Source: an uncultured bacterium
Lineage (GTDB): Bacteria; Patescibacteriota; Minisyncoccia; Phycocordibacterales; PALSA-1337
DNA: 24,072 nt
Reading direction: 5' to 3'
NCBI GenBank assembly: GCA_903876465.1
Contig: CAIRAF010000085.1
Span: 1-24,072 of the forward strand
Part shown: piece after piece, positions 21,234 through 24,072 of the stretch
Layout of the letters: each line of letters begins with the position of its first letter
How positions within the stretch are numbered: the first letter of the stretch is position 1
Notes under the pieces: model-generated
What the model saw: only the letters and a program-made list of their open reading frames with translations
Database searches by the model: none
Told to the model about the DNA's origin: nothing
Translations under genes and position numbers: made by a program

Positions 21234-22067
21234 ATGAAAAAAACAATAAATGGTATATCGGCCGCACTCATTTTGGGTGCGGGTTTGTTTGTCGCTCAAT
21301 CAGTCAAAGCGGATACAACATTCTCGCTTAGTGATTCAGTGCCATCGGATGGCTGGAACGTCGATCGTTACGCGCAAGCCTCTTTCGCTGAGGGCAGCGT
21401 TGGTGGTCAAAATACATATGAAAGCACTATCAGCAGTGCGGACAGTTTGAACAACCGGCCGGCGCCATATCAGTCAACATTCTACAATACCCAAGGGTAC
21501 AGCCGTTCAGTGGCTGGAACTCCGGGGAATTGGAGTTTGAGTGGGTCATTATATGTGACAAGCGACATGCTCGCTGGCACTTATGCGCCGTTGAGTACTG
21601 AGCTTTGGGCTGAAACGGGCAATAACTCCGGTTATTACATTATGGGATTCTTGAGTGGCATGAGCGCTCGGTCCTTTGGTGCGACGGCAACAGTCGGCTC
21701 ACAAGTTGGCGTCTTCGATGATACGACTGGACTTTGGTCATATTTCAGCACCGCTGCTATGTCTGCCGGTTGGAATACATTCAATATCAGTTATAACAGT
21801 TCGACGGCGTCAGTGAATTATTCCGTGGACAATAATGTGGTCACAACCCAGGGAAGCACCATTACCAGTCAGGATCCGAGTGCCAATAACCTCACAACAG
21901 CTCTCGTTGAAAGTTATAACTTCTATGGCAACGGTAGTGCTCCGGCAACTGGTAGCTACACGGTCAATTGGCAAGCTGCCCCGGTGCCGGAACCAACAAC
22001 GATGGCATTGGCTGGTTTGGGTGGACTGGCTTCTCTGGTCTTCCTTCACCGTCGTCGGAAAAATTGA
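21234..22067 (+). CDS. PEP-CTERM sorting-domain surface protein, likely horizontally acquired
   Basis: The 277-aa product has a signal peptide (MKKTINGISAALILGAGLFV, cleavage near AQSVKA/DTT, residue 26) and a beta-rich domain of about 27-245. It ends with a textbook PEP-CTERM tail: VPEPTT (251-256), a hydrophobic segment MALAGLGGLASLVFL (257-271) and basic HRRRKN. Such tails are cut and sorted by an exosortase; none is in this window. The Shine-Dalgarno GGAAGAAG before the ATG is clear, unlike most neighbours. GC is high: two 60-base lines I counted have 31 G+C each, against 24-25 in recJ and pgk and 18 in rnhA. PEP-CTERM proteins are known mainly from Verrucomicrobia, Planctomycetes and Proteobacteria, so transfer is likely. 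Cargo role unknown. Confidence 0.9.
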   Translation: MKKTINGISAALILGAGLFVAQSVKADTTFSLSDSVPSDGWNVDRYAQASFAEGSVGGQNTYESTISSADSLNNRPAPYQSTFYNTQGYSRSVAGTPGNWSLSGSLYVTSDMLAGTYAPLSTELWAETGNNSGYYIMGFLSGMSARSFGATATVGSQVGVFDDTTGLWSYFSTAAMSAGWNTFNISYNSSTASVNYSVDNNVVTTQGSTITSQDPSANNLTTALVESYNFYGNGSAPATGSYTVNWQAAPVPEPTTMALAGLGGLASLVFLHRRRKN

Positions 22068-22085
22068 TCTTTTGATTCAGGTTCT

Positions 22086-22118
22086 GGGCTTCGCTTTGTT
22101 CAAGCGAAGCCCTTTTTT
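22086..22118 (+). terminator. Strong Rho-independent terminator after the PEP-CTERM gene
   Basis: GGGCTTCGCTT (22086-22096) and AAGCGAAGCCC (22102-22112) form a perfect 11-bp stem with a 5-nt loop, then six T. It lies 18 bp after the stop codon. Confidence 0.95.
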
Positions 22119-22140
22119 ATTTCAAATAATTTCAATATGG

Positions 22141-22146
22141 TAAGAT
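22141..22146 (+). promoter_or_regulatory. Extended -10 for a leaderless rnhA start
   Basis: TAAGAT with TGG before it ends 7 nt before the ATG at 22154. There is no Shine-Dalgarno. Confidence 0.4.
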
Positions 22147-22153
22147 AATATCT

Positions 22154-22888
22154 ATGAAAGAAACAGAATCAAAAATCACCATCTTCACCGACGGTTCATC
22201 TCGTGGTAATCCTGGACCTGGTGGCTGGGGGAGTATTGTTGTGGCATCTGGAAGTAAAATTGAAATTACAGAACTAGGCGGAGCTGAAAAACACACCACC
22301 AACAATAGGATGGAATTGACTGCTTGTCTCGAAGGGATTTCACACACACCAAGGGAATCACATATTCTAATAAATACAGATTCTTCCTACGTCATCAATG
22401 GCATCACAAAATGGATTCATGGTTGGAAAAAGAATAATTGGAGAACAAAGGCTAAGGAAGACGTTCTCAATAAGGATTTGTGGGTTAAGTTAGATTCATC
22501 TGTAGCGGATAGAAAAGTTGAATGGAAATACGTTGGTGGTCACATTGGTATTCTTGGTAATGAACGTTGTGATCATATTGCCACTGATTTTGCTGATGGT
22601 AATAAGCCTTTACTATATGTAGGGTCTCTCGGGAATTACGATCTACCAAATGTTCTAGACGTTTCACATAACGAAACCAGTTTGATTAAGAAGAAATCAG
22701 GCTCTTCAAAATCTAGTGCAAAAGCATATTCATACATAAGCATGGTTGGTGGAGTTATTGAGACGCACAAGACTTGGGCTGAGTGTGAAAAGAGAGTAAA
22801 GGGAGTAAAAGGTACAAAATATAAAAAGTCTTTGAATAGTGTAGATGAAGCAAAGATAATTGAGGAATGGGGTACTCTCTTGTTTTGA
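22154..22888 (+). CDS. rnhA: Ribonuclease HI with C-terminal viroplasmin domain
   Basis: RNase HI cuts the RNA strand of RNA-DNA hybrids. The 244-aa protein has the RNase H fold at about 7-148: FTDGSSRGNPGPGGWG (Asp13), NNRMELTACLEGI (Glu54), INTDSSYVINGI (Asp76) and YVGGHIGILGNERCDHIATD (His130, Asp140). The DEDD set plus the catalytic His is complete. A linker rich in Ser/Lys (KKKSGSSKSSAKAY) leads to YISMVGGVIETHKTWAECEK (about 194-213) and VKGTKYKKSLNSVDEAK, the RNase H1 hybrid-binding (viroplasmin) domain. It is normally N-terminal in RNase H1; here it follows the catalytic domain. A terminator isolates it from the PEP-CTERM gene. Confidence 0.93.
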   Translation: MKETESKITIFTDGSSRGNPGPGGWGSIVVASGSKIEITELGGAEKHTTNNRMELTACLEGISHTPRESHILINTDSSYVINGITKWIHGWKKNNWRTKAKEDVLNKDLWVKLDSSVADRKVEWKYVGGHIGILGNERCDHIATDFADGNKPLLYVGSLGNYDLPNVLDVSHNETSLIKKKSGSSKSSAKAYSYISMVGGVIETHKTWAECEKRVKGVKGTKYKKSLNSVDEAKIIEEWGTLLF

Positions 22889-22951
22889 TTTTACTGATTA
22901 TTTATATTTATTTTATTTAGATTTCATCACTGCTGGATATGATGATTCTCT

Positions 22952-24072
22952 ATGAATAGGAGGATCATTTTATTTTGGATTATTTTTGGTGGAGGAGCAG
23001 TCCTAAGAGTCTTATTATCATTTCATCAAGATACTCCTGATATAGGTAGTTGTCTCAAGCAACAGGTGAATGGAATTGGAAATATATCAGAAGACCCGTC
23101 ATTTACTGAGAGCGGTCAAGTGCTAATAGTAGATGTAAGAAGTTTGTCACCAGTAAGTAACGTATCTTTGATTTCAAATATATGTGCTCAAGATATTTCT
23201 TTACGAATAAAGACCAAACTTTACCCACGATTTCATTATGGTGACTCAATAAATTTTATTGGTAATTTGTCAGCCCCATTTAATTTTAAAAGTAGTACTG
23301 GCAGAGCTTTTGATTACAAAGGTTATCTGGCAAAAAGTGATATTTTTTATGAAATAAAGAGTGCTGTAGTTAAAGTGGAAACCAATAATACAGATAACTA
23401 TGCCGATTGGTTGACATCAGGTCTGTATAGAATAAAGCGTAGATTTGTAAATAATTTGAACATCACACTTGGTGAGCCGCATTCAGCTTTGGCGGCAGGT
23501 TTGGTCGTTGGAGAAAAAAGTGCCCTTGGAAAAGATTTGCTGAATGATTTTAGAACTGTCGGACTCATTCACATTGTCGTTTTGTCCGGATTTAATATCA
23601 CTGTTGTAGCCGATGCAATGCGCCGACTTCTTTCAAGGTTTCCACGTGTGTGGGGAATAGTCATCGGTGGAATAGGTATAATTCTTTTTGGTATTTTGGT
23701 AGGTGGCGGGGCTACTGTTATTCGTTCATGTTTCATGGCGAGCATAGCTCTCATTGGTAATTTGATTCGTCGTGACTATAACGTTACTCGTGCACTGGTT
23801 TTTGCTGGTTTGCTTATGCTTATTCAAAATCCACTTATATTGCTTCACGATCCATCCTTTCAACTCTCATTTCTAGCTACACTTGGACTCATACTACTAG
23901 CTTCGCCACTAGAAAAATTCTTTTGGTTTATTCCTGATAAGTTTGGTATGAGAGGTATTTTTTCTGCTACGTTCGCTACACAAATATTTGTTTCACCGTT
24001 CATACTATATTTGATGGGCCAAATCTCAATCATTGGGGTTGTTGCTAATATTCTCGTCCTCCCATTTATTCC
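22952..24072 (+). CDS. comEC: ComEC/Rec2 competence protein, N-terminal part (cut by window end)
   Basis: ComEC forms the inner-membrane channel for single-stranded DNA in natural transformation. The reading frame stays open from ATG 22952 to the window end (373 codons). A first membrane segment (about 5-25, IILFWIIFGGGAVLRVLLSF) is followed by a soluble OB-like region (about 48-165, FHYGDSINFIGNLSAPFNFK, GRAFDYKGYLAKSDIFYEIK). The competence domain then starts with SALAAGLVVGEKSALGKDLL and VGLIHIVVLSGFNITVV, the signature usually written GLxHLLAVSGLH. Further membrane helices follow. The metallo-beta-lactamase-like domain would be beyond the window. A weak -10 (TATGAT) ends 8 nt before the ATG. 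Confidence 0.9.
   Translation, partial: MNRRIILFWIIFGGGAVLRVLLSFHQDTPDIGSCLKQQVNGIGNISEDPSFTESGQVLIVDVRSLSPVSNVSLISNICAQDISLRIKTKLYPRFHYGDSINFIGNLSAPFNFKSSTGRAFDYKGYLAKSDIFYEIKSAVVKVETNNTDNYADWLTSGLYRIKRRFVNNLNITLGEPHSALAAGLVVGEKSALGKDLLNDFRTVGLIHIVVLSGFNITVVADAMRRLLSRFPRVWGIVIGGIGIILFGILVGGGATVIRSCFMASIALIGNLIRRDYNVTRALVFAGLLMLIQNPLILLHDPSFQLSFLATLGLILLASPLEKFFWFIPDKFGMRGIFSATFATQIFVSPFILYLMGQISIIGVVANILVLPFI

Noticed and set aside
22957..22962. AGGAGG just inside the comEC frame, looking like a perfect Shine-Dalgarno
   Set aside because: No ATG, GTG or TTG lies in frame at a suitable distance after it; it simply encodes Arg-Arg after the ATG at 22952.

Overview
This window looks like the chromosome of a Candidate Phyla Radiation (Patescibacteria, Parcubacteria-like) bacterium. 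The evidence is indirect: AT-rich DNA, very short intergenic gaps, a Parcubacteria-style type IV pilus cluster with large Ser/Thr-rich pseudopilins, a trigger factor without a PPIase domain, an RNase HI with a C-terminal viroplasmin domain, and many genes that start only 6-7 nt after a -10 box. TGA is used as a stop (for example at the rnhA and PEP-CTERM genes), so genetic code 11 applies and a Gracilibacteria/SR1 code is excluded. No rRNA, tRNA, CRISPR array or transposase was seen. No stretch over 300 bp lacks a gene; the longest gap is the 234-bp rny/clpP divergent region.

Layout. 1-482 (-): 5' part of rny (RNase Y). 717-2064 (+): clpP and rsmE. 2145-2945 (+): a secreted beta-rich protein of unknown function. 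4720-2959 (-): two small unknown proteins, then tig. 6754-4760 (-): hppA, a K+-independent type membrane pyrophosphatase. 7983-6823 (-): nusA with a structured leader. 9090-8197 (-): a sigma-70 family factor with unusual region 2.4 residues. 9175-15995 (+): a type IV pilus cluster (pilB, pilC, two pseudopilins, a PilX-like protein). 16051-17977 (+): tpiA-pgk. 18396-18022 (-): HIT hydrolase. 18935-18477 (-): a stand-alone DnaA domain IV-like DNA-binding protein. 19054-21071 (+): recJ and a 64-aa protein. 21234-22067 (+): a PEP-CTERM surface protein of clearly higher GC, isolated between two strong terminators. 22154-22888 (+): RNase HI. 22952-end (+): comEC, cut by the window end.

How the parts fit. 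The pilus machinery, ComEC and RecJ are the sort of parts used for DNA uptake and processing, although they are not one operon here. tpiA-pgk is a lower-glycolysis pair, and hppA would convert PPi energy into an ion gradient. ClpP, trigger factor, RNase Y, NusA and RsmE are housekeeping functions.

Most notable signals. (1) A probably transferred PEP-CTERM gene with no exosortase in view. (2) At least seven genes with a -10-like box 6-7 nt before ATG and no Shine-Dalgarno, suggesting widespread leaderless transcription. Two of these share an identical 12-nt element at the same distance from ATG. (3) A sigma factor whose -10-reading residues differ from the standard set. (4) A domain-in-domain insertion in a giant pseudopilin. 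(5) A solo DnaA domain IV protein. I did not find one clearly new multi-gene system.
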